Positions 39,794 through 47,762 of a DNA stretch of 57,309 nucleotides are shown in pieces; within the stretch, counting starts at the first letter, position 1; every line of letters begins with the position of its first letter. This DNA is from Ignavibacteria bacterium (GTDB lineage: Bacteria > Bacteroidota > Ignavibacteria > Ignavibacteriales > Ignavibacteriaceae): positions 1 to 57,309 of the forward strand of contig JAJTBZ010000055.1 in assembly GCA_021286645.1 (NCBI GenBank), read 5' to 3'. A model generated the notes under the pieces. The model made no database searches. It was not told the DNA's origin and worked only from the letters and a program-made list of their open reading frames with translations. The position numbers and the translations under genes are program-made.

Positions 39794-39878
39794 ATACAGT
39801 ATTACGTACAGTTTGTTTTTTTTCTGTACCTTTGCAGGCACTATTTTTGCAAACTGTAATTTTAAAAAATCGAGATCC

Positions 39879-41762
39879 ATGAGAATTCCACAAGCGACAA
39901 TTCAACAGATTCTATCGAGTGTTAATATTGTCGATGTAGTCAGCCAATATGTTCCTTTACGTGTTAAAGGAAAAAACCACTGGGGTGTTTGCCCTTTCCA
40001 TTCGGAGAAAACTCCCTCCTTTAGTGTTAGCGAAGATAAACAAATATTCCATTGCTTTGGCTGCCACGCGGGAGGTAACGTTTATAAGTTCTTAATGGAC
40101 TACAAGAAAATTTCGTATGTTGAGGCGGTTCAGGAACTGGCACAGTTGCTCGGCATTCATATTTCTTATGAAGATCAGACCGACCAAAAAGAAATTTCCG
40201 AGCTTGAAGAACTATACGAGCTGAATGAAGAAGTTATAAAGCTGTACAATACAGAATTATACGAGAGCACCGCCGGTAAAACCGCTTTCGATTATTTACT
40301 TAACCGGGGCCTGAAGCAAGCTACACTTCGAGCCTTTCAAATCGGCTATGCCCCTGCTAACAGAATGTTCTTATCTGATTTCTTTGGCGCAAATTCTCGT
40401 AAAGCTTCTCTCGCCCTTAAAATAGGACTTCTCGGAAAAAATGACCAGGGACGGGTATATGATCGCTTTTCGGGTAGAATCATTTTCCCGATCTTCTCGA
40501 CCAATGGACGCGTAGTTGCATTTGCAGGCCGGATAATCGAAAAAAGTGAATATGCCGGTAAATATGTAAATTCACCCGAGTCCTCGATTTATTCGAAAGG
40601 AAAAATTCTATACGGTCTCTCCCACGGGAAGGATGATATCCGCAAAACCGGCAACGCGATTGTCGTTGAAGGTTATCTTGATTTGATCTCTCTGTACCAA
40701 AATGGAATCAAGAATGTAATAGCAGTTTCCGGCACAGCCTTAACAGAAGGCCAGGCAATGCTGCTCTCCCGGTACACGAAAGATGTCACCCTCTTGTTCG
40801 ACGCTGATGAGGCAGGCGTGAAAGCCTCTATGCGAAATGTGGATGTGCTATTACGACAGGGTATGAATATTCGAGTAGCCTCACTCCCCTCCGGCGAGGA
40901 TCCGGATTCCTTTATTCAGAAAAATACTCCTGCTGATTTCTTACACTTAATAAACCAGGCACAGAACTTCCTTGAATTTCAAACAATTTATTACGATAAA
41001 AAAGGCGATCTCCGGGATCCATTAAAGAGCGCGGATATTATTCGCGAACTGTTACGCCCGGTTGCGTTACTGGATGACCCCCTAAAACAATCACGGTTGT
41101 TATCTTCGCTTGCAGAACGTTTTAAGCTTTCGCAGCAATTACTCGAAGATGAACTTTATAAGATACAGCGGAAGAATCAGGATTTATACAAACCTGCTGT
41201 TGAGCCGCCCAAATCGCGCGTGCAGTCTGAAACTCCGGCATCAAAAGCTCCCTCAGCCCAGAGAATGAAATTTGAGCGCTTTATTCTTAAAGCACTACTC
41301 GAGGGTGAATTTGAAATTGTTGGATTCATAAAGAAAAATATTGAACTTTCGGAAATTGAAGATTCTCAAAATAAAAAAATAATTGAGATTTTTTATTCTT
41401 TGCATGATCAGGAACTGGATGTAACGCCTGGTGCTGTTGTAGATTTACTTCAGGATCAGAACCTTTTAGAGTATTTTACCGGTTTAGCTATTGAACCTTA
41501 TACCGTAAGTGAAGAATGGGAAAAGCAGTACCCTTCTCTGGAAAGAAATCTCAGGCTACAACAGATGGTTTTGGATATCGTAAAACGGTTTAAGATTTCG
41601 CGTATCCAGGAGGAACTGAAGCAGTTGCAACACTCGTTGGGAACAGAAACCAGTCCCGAAAAACAGTCAGTACTTCTCGGCGAGTATAAAGAGCTGCGTG
41701 ATACGATAAAGATAATTGAATCGAAATACAAGACTATTGATAACGAAGAAATTGAAGAGTAG
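39879..41762 (+). CDS. dnaG: DNA primase
   Basis: 627 residues. Makes RNA primers for replication. The zinc ribbon is C38-x2-H41-x17-C59-x2-C62 (CPFH...CFGC). The Toprim domain shows VVEGYLDLISLYQNG, AVSGTALT and LLFDADEAGVKA. The C-terminal half (about 430-627) should bind DnaB helicase. The ATG before RIPQATIQQIL is chosen on family length and motif position; a reading-frame extension of 22 residues upstream is hydrophobic and unlike DnaG. No rpoD or rpsU neighbours it here. Confidence 0.96.
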   Translation: MRIPQATIQQILSSVNIVDVVSQYVPLRVKGKNHWGVCPFHSEKTPSFSVSEDKQIFHCFGCHAGGNVYKFLMDYKKISYVEAVQELAQLLGIHISYEDQTDQKEISELEELYELNEEVIKLYNTELYESTAGKTAFDYLLNRGLKQATLRAFQIGYAPANRMFLSDFFGANSRKASLALKIGLLGKNDQGRVYDRFSGRIIFPIFSTNGRVVAFAGRIIEKSEYAGKYVNSPESSIYSKGKILYGLSHGKDDIRKTGNAIVVEGYLDLISLYQNGIKNVIAVSGTALTEGQAMLLSRYTKDVTLLFDADEAGVKASMRNVDVLLRQGMNIRVASLPSGEDPDSFIQKNTPADFLHLINQAQNFLEFQTIYYDKKGDLRDPLKSADIIRELLRPVALLDDPLKQSRLLSSLAERFKLSQQLLEDELYKIQRKNQDLYKPAVEPPKSRVQSETPASKAPSAQRMKFERFILKALLEGEFEIVGFIKKNIELSEIEDSQNKKIIEIFYSLHDQELDVTPGAVVDLLQDQNLLEYFTGLAIEPYTVSEEWEKQYPSLERNLRLQQMVLDIVKRFKISRIQEELKQLQHSLGTETSPEKQSVLLGEYKELRDTIKIIESKYKTIDNEEIEE

Positions 41763-41768
41763 TAATCT

Positions 41769-42005
41769 GTGGATACAATAAAAGAACAGTTAAGAATGGC
41801 GAAAAACGGGAAACTAATGATTGAGATACTTCCGGATAAATGTGATTTTTGCGGGTGCTGTGTATCTGTGTGCCCGGAAGATGCAATAGAATTAAAAGAA
41901 GCAAGTATTAATATAATCGATGCGCGGTGTACTAACTGTTCGAAATGTATTTATAGCTGCCCGATCGAAGTTATCGTCTTCAACCGGGCAGGAATAATAA
42001 AATAA
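41769..42005 (+). CDS. 2[4Fe-4S] ferredoxin
   Basis: 78 residues with two C-x2-C-x2-C-x3-C-P motifs (C25, C28, C31, C35 and C54, C57, C60, C64), the classic low-potential electron carrier. An extra cysteine, C30, lies inside the first motif. The GTG at 41769 has GAAGAG nine bases upstream; ATG codons at 41796 and 41817 are alternatives. Six bases after dnaG, so probably cotranscribed. Electron partners are not in the window. Confidence 0.85.
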   Translation: MDTIKEQLRMAKNGKLMIEILPDKCDFCGCCVSVCPEDAIELKEASINIIDARCTNCSKCIYSCPIEVIVFNRAGIIK

Positions 42006-42007
42006 AT

Positions 42008-42964
42008 CTATTGATTTCGAAGTTGGATTATCTGTGCGGCAATACTTATGGCAATTTCATCGGGAGTGCTGCTGTTAATATTTAGTCCAATTGGGGAAAC
42101 AACCCTGCAGATTTTTGCTTCATCTACACCTTTTTCACGCAATTCCTGATATATACTCTCTGCTTTCGCCTTACTTCCCATCAAACCCAGATAGCCAACC
42201 TCTTTGTTGATAACAGAATTCATTGCCAGTGCATCAGAATCTCTTTCTGAAGTCACAATCACTATGTTCACCCATGAACCTTCGGTAATATAATCGCCGA
42301 CTTTATCATAAGGCGTTATATACAATTCGTTGGCATACGTGTTATTACGAACAGAAAAGGCATCACTTCTGTTATCGAAGGCTACAACATAATAATCAAT
42401 GGCGCTAAATATTTTACTAACACATAACCCGACATGCCCTGAACCAATAACGTAAATAATAGCAGGCCGCCCTTCATTTTCATAAAACGACCAGTTGCCC
42501 TGTTCGCCGGGTTCATATAATTTATTTTGTTTAGTTTCCTGGCCAGGGAAAAAATTTACTCCTTCGTTGCTAAAAATCAAGGTCCCAATTTGCTTGGCTT
42601 CAACAGCGTGTAATATTTGCTCTATAATAGGAAGATCATTATAATCCAGGCTCATGATAGCGCATGACTGGGAACCGGCGCAAATTAAACCCGAGCTATC
42701 GGCGACATTTTTCTTATGCTTGAATGCTTTTATATAATTAAAATTTGTACCTTCATTAATGAGTCGCACTGAATCCTGTATAATATTCGACTCCATAATT
42801 CCACCGCCAACAGTACCCCTGAATTCGCCCTTGTTATTTACAATCATCCAAAAACCGGCTCTGCCCGGTGAGGAACCTTCAGAAGTTACTACCTTTACCA
42901 AGGCGGCCCTGCCAAAGTCTTCAATCGCATTTTTCGCGAACTGCCATATTATTCCATTTTTCAT
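42008..42964 (-). CDS. XdhC/CoxI family protein
   Basis: 318 residues. N-terminal XdhC domain (ALVKVVTSEGSSPGRAGFWM, GTVGGGIME) and a C-terminal Rossmann domain (IYVIGSGHVGLCVSKIF, GLMGSKAKAESI). Family members insert or mature the molybdenum cofactor of xanthine dehydrogenase-type enzymes. No such enzyme gene is present in this window. Start at the ATG behind GGCAGAG; an earlier ATG is part of the promoter region. Its end lies two bases from the ferredoxin end. Confidence 0.88.
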   Translation of the reverse strand: MKNGIIWQFAKNAIEDFGRAALVKVVTSEGSSPGRAGFWMIVNNKGEFRGTVGGGIMESNIIQDSVRLINEGTNFNYIKAFKHKKNVADSSGLICAGSQSCAIMSLDYNDLPIIEQILHAVEAKQIGTLIFSNEGVNFFPGQETKQNKLYEPGEQGNWSFYENEGRPAIIYVIGSGHVGLCVSKIFSAIDYYVVAFDNRSDAFSVRNNTYANELYITPYDKVGDYITEGSWVNIVIVTSERDSDALAMNSVINKEVGYLGLMGSKAKAESIYQELREKGVDEAKICRVVSPIGLNINSSTPDEIAISIAAQIIQLRNQ

Positions 42965-42998
42965 ATACTCTGCCTTTTTATATTCAATTAGGACATAG

Positions 42999-43027
42999 AA
43001 TATAAAAAAGCCTGAATTAGAGAACAA
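42999..43027 (-). promoter_or_regulatory. possible promoter of the XdhC-family gene
   Basis: TTGTTC (43022-43027), 17-base spacer, TATATT (42999-43004) on the minus strand in the gap after msrA. The -35 is weak. Confidence 0.35.
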
Positions 43028-43032
43028 GAACG

Positions 43033-43674
43033 TTAATTCTTTTTGGCCCGTTCCTTAAATAGTTTTTCAAACTTTTCCACCTTTGGAGTAATTACAAATC
43101 GACAATACCCCTGAAAGGTATTTCTGTTATAATAATCCTGATGGTATTTTTCGGCCGGGAAAAATTCTTCCAAAGCCATAATTTCCGTTACTACCGGATC
43201 TTTATAAATCTTCTCCTCATTAATCCTGTTTTTATAATATTCGGCAAGTTCTTTTTGTCGGCCGGACGTATATAAAATAATTGAGCGGTACTGTGTACCT
43301 ACATCATTACCCTGCCTGTTCAGTGTTGTCGGATCATGTGTTTTCCAGAAGATTTCCAATAAGTCTTCAAATCGCACTTTAGTTGAATCAAAAACTACAC
43401 GGCAGACTTCTGCATGGTTTGTTGCCCCGGAACAAACCTCTTCATACGTTGGGTCCTTTTGGGTACCGCCAGCATACCCCGAGGTAACCTCATAAACACC
43501 TTCTACTCTTTGGAAGATCGCTTCCAGACACCAAAAACATCCCCCGCCAAAAACAGCAGTATCCAAATTTTTACTATCCATCTTCTTTCCCATTTCATTC
43601 ATAACTTTTTGTTTAGAGCACGCGAATGAAAGGAGAACAAGAGTGGCGAGGAAAAACGTTCCAAATCGTATCAT
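43033..43674 (-). CDS. msrA: peptide-methionine (S)-S-oxide reductase, lipoprotein form
   Basis: 213 residues. Reduces methionine S-sulfoxide in proteins. The catalytic motif GCFWCLEA has Cys at about residue 46; GGTQKDPTYEEVCSGATNHAEV, DVGTQYRSIILY and a FFPAEKYHQDYY segment are canonical. Residues 1-19 form a signal ending LLSFAC, a lipobox with Cys19, so it is probably anchored in the envelope, unlike cytosolic MsrA. SD AAGGATG precedes the ATG. No msrB is seen. Confidence 0.92.
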   Translation of the reverse strand: MIRFGTFFLATLVLLSFACSKQKVMNEMGKKMDSKNLDTAVFGGGCFWCLEAIFQRVEGVYEVTSGYAGGTQKDPTYEEVCSGATNHAEVCRVVFDSTKVRFEDLLEIFWKTHDPTTLNRQGNDVGTQYRSIILYTSGRQKELAEYYKNRINEEKIYKDPVVTEIMALEEFFPAEKYHQDYYNRNTFQGYCRFVITPKVEKFEKLFKERAKKN

Positions 43675-43681
43675 AACATCC

Positions 43682-43695
43682 TTACATTTATGTAA
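43682..43695. repeat. inverted repeat just upstream of msrA
   Basis: TTACAT-TT-ATGTAA lies 8 to 21 bases before the msrA ATG. The placement would suit a repressor operator, but no regulator is identified. Confidence 0.35.
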
Positions 43696-43715
43696 CACTA
43701 CATAAAAAAGGAAAA

Positions 43716-45461
43716 TTAAAATTCATTTGCAAGACCAAAATGAATGAGCCCCTGCGAGAAACTGGTACCGGGAGAAAGTGCATAACTGACATTAATTATT
43801 CCCAATGAACTCTCAAAAGTTAAACCCATACCATATCCCTGAAGTGTGCCATTGACACGAGGTATTTTTAAACTACTATTCTCGTCCTGCCCGTAGATTG
43901 CGGCGTCATAAAAGATATGGGCGTACGCTCTGGGCCCCATTAAAAATCTGTGCTCATAATTAACCCAGGCAGCACGCTGAGTAATGAATTGATTTTCTCT
44001 ATACCCTCGAACCGTATTCGTACCGCCAATCCGGAAAAAATCACTTTGCTCAAGCATATCGCCCCGAAGATCCCGTACATTTAGGCTAATAGCAACCACC
44101 TGTTTTTGCAGGAACGGTATATACAGGTGCAAATCAAATAACATACGCTGCTGAGTTACACTCGTGTTCATTCCATCTTTTACATATTCGGCGGGCCCCA
44201 ATACTTTTTTTTGGATTATCTGATAACTATAATTTGAGTAAATACCAGAGTGCGGGAACCCGGGATCATCCCGGCTATCAAACTTTAATCTGGCTCCGGA
44301 AGCTAACGATGAAGAACTATACACCGTAAAAACCGGCACTTCCCGTAAAGTAGGGATTACGCGCTGATAGCCAAGTTGGAATCCGACAGTGATAAAATCC
44401 GAAAGTAGATAATCCACCCCGCAGTCAAACTGACGCTGCACATAACTGGAATCCTGTTGCCTTTGGAAAAATTTCAGATCAGCATTTAGATCATAGCCCA
44501 ATAACCATGGTTCTACATAATGGAGTTCCAATTCAGAAGATGCTGCATCGGTTTTTTGCCACCGTATTGCCGCGAGCCGGGCGGTTCCAAACAAATTCCT
44601 GAACTGTAAATTCACGAGCCCTGTAAAATACCCTGACTCTCCCTCTTTTGCAGAGGGTGAATATCCAATGATACCGTCGATAGTATTATTGTTCTTTTCC
44701 TTCACCTCAATCGAGAGTACGCCCTTATTGCTTCCGGCCATAAAATAGCGAGCTTCTTTTACAGCGGAAAAAAGCTTAAGACGAGAGAGTTGTTGGGGAA
44801 TAGCATCAATTTCTTTTTGCTTATAGGTGCGCCCCGGATAAAAGTGAATCTGACGGGCTATTACAAAATCTTTTGTGTCGGTGTTTCCGGAAACTCTCAG
44901 TTCATCAATAGTCGCATAGCGACCGCTGGAAAAGCGGAAATACACATTAACCATATTAAGGGAATCATCGAAATGTATCTGCTCGGTTGTTAAGCATGCA
45001 AACGGGTAGCCCTGATTCTCATATTGCTTCAATATTACGTCATACACCGCTTGCAGTTGCGGCAATGAGGCATATGTGCCCCTGAGAAATTCGAATTGTT
45101 CACGGGCTGCTGAAGTGAGTGCACTATCCCCTGATTCACTAACAAGCCTGCCAAATACAGCTCTTCTGCCGGCATTTACCCGCATTTTGATGGTTATCTT
45201 TGCACTATCAGTTTCATCAATGTTTAGTTGTGGCGATGATTGATAATAACCATTGGACTGGAGAAGCTTAAGTACCTGTTTATTTAATGTATCGGGCCTC
45301 CCGGGCAGCAGAATTGACTTTCCAAATGCTGTTATTAGCCCTGTGAACTCCTGAGTAGGGATTTCCGAATTGTTCTCAACAGTAACAGTCCCGATGGTTT
45401 GCGAGAAAACGATTGGGAAGCACATAAAAAAAAAGATAAATGTAATACCACGGGTGGTAAT
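43716..45461 (-). CDS. Omp85-family outer-membrane protein (POTRA plus beta-barrel)
   Basis: 581 residues from the ATT proposed as start. POTRA-like repeats (about 35-260; e.g. IDELRVSGNTDTKDFVIARQI) lead to a 16-strand-type barrel with the loop-6 signature TNTVRGYRENQF and a terminal phenylalanine (HFGLANEF), both expected for BamA/TamA relatives. From the only in-frame ATG (45423-45425) the signal peptide would lack its basic start. Reading from ATT (45459-45461), four bases after AAGGAGG, gives TTRG then ITFIFFFMCFPIVFSQ, a normal signal peptide. The likely job is insertion or secretion of envelope proteins. It follows the PfkB kinase gene directly; the SD overlaps that gene's stop. Confidence 0.83.
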   Translation of the reverse strand: MTTRGITFIFFFMCFPIVFSQTIGTVTVENNSEIPTQEFTGLITAFGKSILLPGRPDTLNKQVLKLLQSNGYYQSSPQLNIDETDSAKITIKMRVNAGRRAVFGRLVSESGDSALTSAAREQFEFLRGTYASLPQLQAVYDVILKQYENQGYPFACLTTEQIHFDDSLNMVNVYFRFSSGRYATIDELRVSGNTDTKDFVIARQIHFYPGRTYKQKEIDAIPQQLSRLKLFSAVKEARYFMAGSNKGVLSIEVKEKNNNTIDGIIGYSPSAKEGESGYFTGLVNLQFRNLFGTARLAAIRWQKTDAASSELELHYVEPWLLGYDLNADLKFFQRQQDSSYVQRQFDCGVDYLLSDFITVGFQLGYQRVIPTLREVPVFTVYSSSSLASGARLKFDSRDDPGFPHSGIYSNYSYQIIQKKVLGPAEYVKDGMNTSVTQQRMLFDLHLYIPFLQKQVVAISLNVRDLRGDMLEQSDFFRIGGTNTVRGYRENQFITQRAAWVNYEHRFLMGPRAYAHIFYDAAIYGQDENSSLKIPRVNGTLQGYGMGLTFESSLGIINVSYALSPGTSFSQGLIHFGLANEF

Positions 45462-45471
45462 AATGCCTCCT

Positions 45472-46440
45472 TTATATTGTCGGCGTAAAATCCACCAGTT
45501 GCAACTGTTTACCAGTTTGAACTATTGTAACCTGTTCTCTAATTTTCTCAATTTCATCCATAGTTACAGTACATACTTCTTCATGTTGAGCGTTACCCGC
45601 TCCTAAGCTTACGGCCAATTGAAGCATATGCTTAAATATTTGATCATGATAGAGAGCATAAACCAACCCTGCGGTAAATGCATCACCGCTGCCGGTGGAA
45701 TCAAATTGCTCAACCTTCGGGAAAGAAACATGAAAGAGAAAATCGTGATTGGCAGCATAAAAAGGCTCTGAGCCATTCGTTAAAAAGGCCTGTTTTATTC
45801 CTTTTGCATATAAACCCGCTAAATATGCAGCACATTCTTCTTCAGATTTTAATGAGCATCCTAAAGATTTTTCTGTCTCCTCAATATTATTATGAACGAT
45901 TGTCGGAGCAGCGTCCAGACAGGCCGCCAAGTGTTTTCCATACGTATCGAGAACGGAAACTTTATCATATTCGTGGGCTAATTTAATTCCATATGGGAAT
46001 ATATCATCCGTAGATGTTGATGGCGAACTGCCTGCAAAAATTACGAACTCGCAATTCCTGATCATTTTATCTAACTTGGACTTGAATTCCTGTGCTTCTT
46101 CAGCGGAGATGAGTGAGTCAGCGGAGAAAAACGAAGTAACTTCCCTTTTTTCTGAATCCACGATAACTGAAGCAACTCGAGTATCATCCTTCGTTCTGAC
46201 AAAAGCACAATCAAGTTGCTCAAGTTCCAGACATTCACGGTATTTTTTACCGTGGTATGGCCCGGCGAATGACAGATTAAAACTCTTTAAGCCTAACTGT
46301 TTTAGTTGTCTGCTCACATTAATACCTTTACCACCCGCAGTATAGGTGTAAGGAAGCGGACGGTTAGAAGTACCATGTACAAATGAAGAGGTTTTAAACC
46401 TCAACTCTAATAACGGATTTAGTGTGACTACAAGTATCAT
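45472..46440 (-). CDS. PfkB-family sugar (phosphate) kinase, 1-phosphofructokinase-like
   Basis: 322 residues. ATP-dependent kinase of the ribokinase/PfkB fold. Early signature YTAGGKGINVSRQLKQLG; active-site DSTGSGDAFTAGLVYAL near residue 250, with the catalytic Asp. The opening MILVVTLNPLLEL resembles 1-phosphofructokinase and tagatose-6-phosphate kinase (usually TLNPALD). The exact sugar cannot be read. No PTS genes are nearby. Its ATG overlaps the stop of the GWxTD gene (ATGA). Confidence 0.88.
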   Translation of the reverse strand: MILVVTLNPLLELRFKTSSFVHGTSNRPLPYTYTAGGKGINVSRQLKQLGLKSFNLSFAGPYHGKKYRECLELEQLDCAFVRTKDDTRVASVIVDSEKREVTSFFSADSLISAEEAQEFKSKLDKMIRNCEFVIFAGSSPSTSTDDIFPYGIKLAHEYDKVSVLDTYGKHLAACLDAAPTIVHNNIEETEKSLGCSLKSEEECAAYLAGLYAKGIKQAFLTNGSEPFYAANHDFLFHVSFPKVEQFDSTGSGDAFTAGLVYALYHDQIFKHMLQLAVSLGAGNAQHEEVCTVTMDEIEKIREQVTIVQTGKQLQLVDFTPTI

Positions 46441-47714
46441 CGGTAACGAAGTTCATCTCCGGATAATGGTTCTAAAAGTCGATAATCTCCGAATCCAAGA
46501 TTATCAACAAATACAAAAGATTTGTTTAATTCGTAATATTCCCAAATTTCATAGGGCTTACGATCGTAGTCGAAAGGATGTCTGTCTACATTGTTCGGCG
46601 GACCAAGCAGAATATAAACCATGCCCATATCCGATTTCCACCCTTCGACATAATGGCTGAAGTTTTTATTCGCAAACTCTATTCGACGATAGTATTCATT
46701 AAAAACCTCGTTTTCTTCAGTCGCTTCATTCGGATCTCTTTTTTTCCAGAATTGCATAAAACGAGCCAGTTTTTCATCGTATGATTTAGCATTCTTCAAA
46801 CTGTCGAGTTCACTGTGCGAAGCCAGATACATCAATTGCTCAACTGCCTTGTCCAGATCGTGAATAACGAAAGGAAGCCCTGAAAGTTTTATTGTGAACG
46901 ATTTCTTTACATAATTTAATGGGGGTGCAGAATTCAAATCGGTCAATTCAACACTCAGCATATAATCACCCGATCCATAGAATACCGAATCAATACTTGA
47001 GAGCACTTGATTTCTGCCACTTTTCAAGTTCATTGGTCGGCTCACCCGGGCGACTCTTTCTTTGCCTTTATACAATTCACTTACGACATTAATATTTTTT
47101 GCTGAGTCAGAGAAAATCTCAAAATAATAGGGTATAGTTTGCGTTCTTGTATGCACTATTCGAGAAACATTCGGTAGTATTTTCCCGCCATCCAGCGGGT
47201 TACCTGAAGCAATAAACAATAAATCCGAAATTTTCACACCCTTTTGAAGGTTTCGCACTGTGTGCCTTGCTTCAGCATTGTATTGCTGTCGCGATTCTTT
47301 ATCCTCAAACAAAAGTTTGAATTGATATTCACCCGGTGAAAGTTGAAAAACCTTTCGTGCAAGATTGAAGTTATTCTTTGTCATTGTTTCCTGAAAACTT
47401 TGGGCACTAATTTTATCAGTCCAGGTCCGCTCAAGAACAACTTTCTTTGAACTATCCATAATGCTAACAGAAAATGTATATTCTCCATGAAATTTCTCGC
47501 CGACCTTAACAAAATGTATTTGATTGTAAGGCACCTGAAGAAAGAGTTCAACACGTGTATGCACGGAATCAGCAATACCCATACTGAGGATATCACAATA
47601 GAAAGGCGGGAGTGCCGCGAATTCCGAGTGCTTCGGAGCAGGCAATTCCTGTGCAAACATTATAGCTGGCAGAAATGAACATAGCACAATGAATAGTACA
47701 CATAATCGTTTCAT
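46437..47714 (-). CDS. GWxTD-domain secreted protein
   Basis: 425 residues. Signal peptide MKRLCVLFIVLCSFLPAIMFAQ. A beta-rich central part (about 60-300) is followed by a C-terminal GWxTD-like domain, here GWKSDMGMVYILLGPP with a YEIWEYYELNKSFVFVDNLGFGDYRL end. The domain is known in FCB-group bacteria; its function is unknown. Ser replaces the usual Thr. The start at the second ATG is chosen for the signal peptide; neither ATG has a clear SD. Confidence 0.82.
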   Translation of the reverse strand: MKRLCVLFIVLCSFLPAIMFAQELPAPKHSEFAALPPFYCDILSMGIADSVHTRVELFLQVPYNQIHFVKVGEKFHGEYTFSVSIMDSSKKVVLERTWTDKISAQSFQETMTKNNFNLARKVFQLSPGEYQFKLLFEDKESRQQYNAEARHTVRNLQKGVKISDLLFIASGNPLDGGKILPNVSRIVHTRTQTIPYYFEIFSDSAKNINVVSELYKGKERVARVSRPMNLKSGRNQVLSSIDSVFYGSGDYMLSVELTDLNSAPPLNYVKKSFTIKLSGLPFVIHDLDKAVEQLMYLASHSELDSLKNAKSYDEKLARFMQFWKKRDPNEATEENEVFNEYYRRIEFANKNFSHYVEGWKSDMGMVYILLGPPNNVDRHPFDYDRKPYEIWEYYELNKSFVFVDNLGFGDYRLLEPLSGDELRYR

Positions 47715-47762
47715 AAATAGCCACATTACTTTGTATTAGGTGTTTTATAACGCATTATACTC

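Larger units (their letters stand above)
39209..39878. other. 670-base gene-free region between divergent genes
   Basis: Separates the minus-strand T9SS protein gene from plus-strand dnaG. It contains the leader described above, two plus-strand promoter-like pairs, and a short inverted repeat; no protein-coding frame is credible. Confidence 0.7.

Noticed and set aside
39821-39835. TACCTTTG, similar to the Bacteroidetes -7 promoter element, before dnaG
   Set aside because: The matching TTTG -33 element is not at the right distance, and other promoters in the window are sigma-70-like.
45425-45460. A frameshift or pseudogene at the start of the Omp85 gene
   Set aside because: The frame is open from the SD through the full barrel; only the start codon is unusual.
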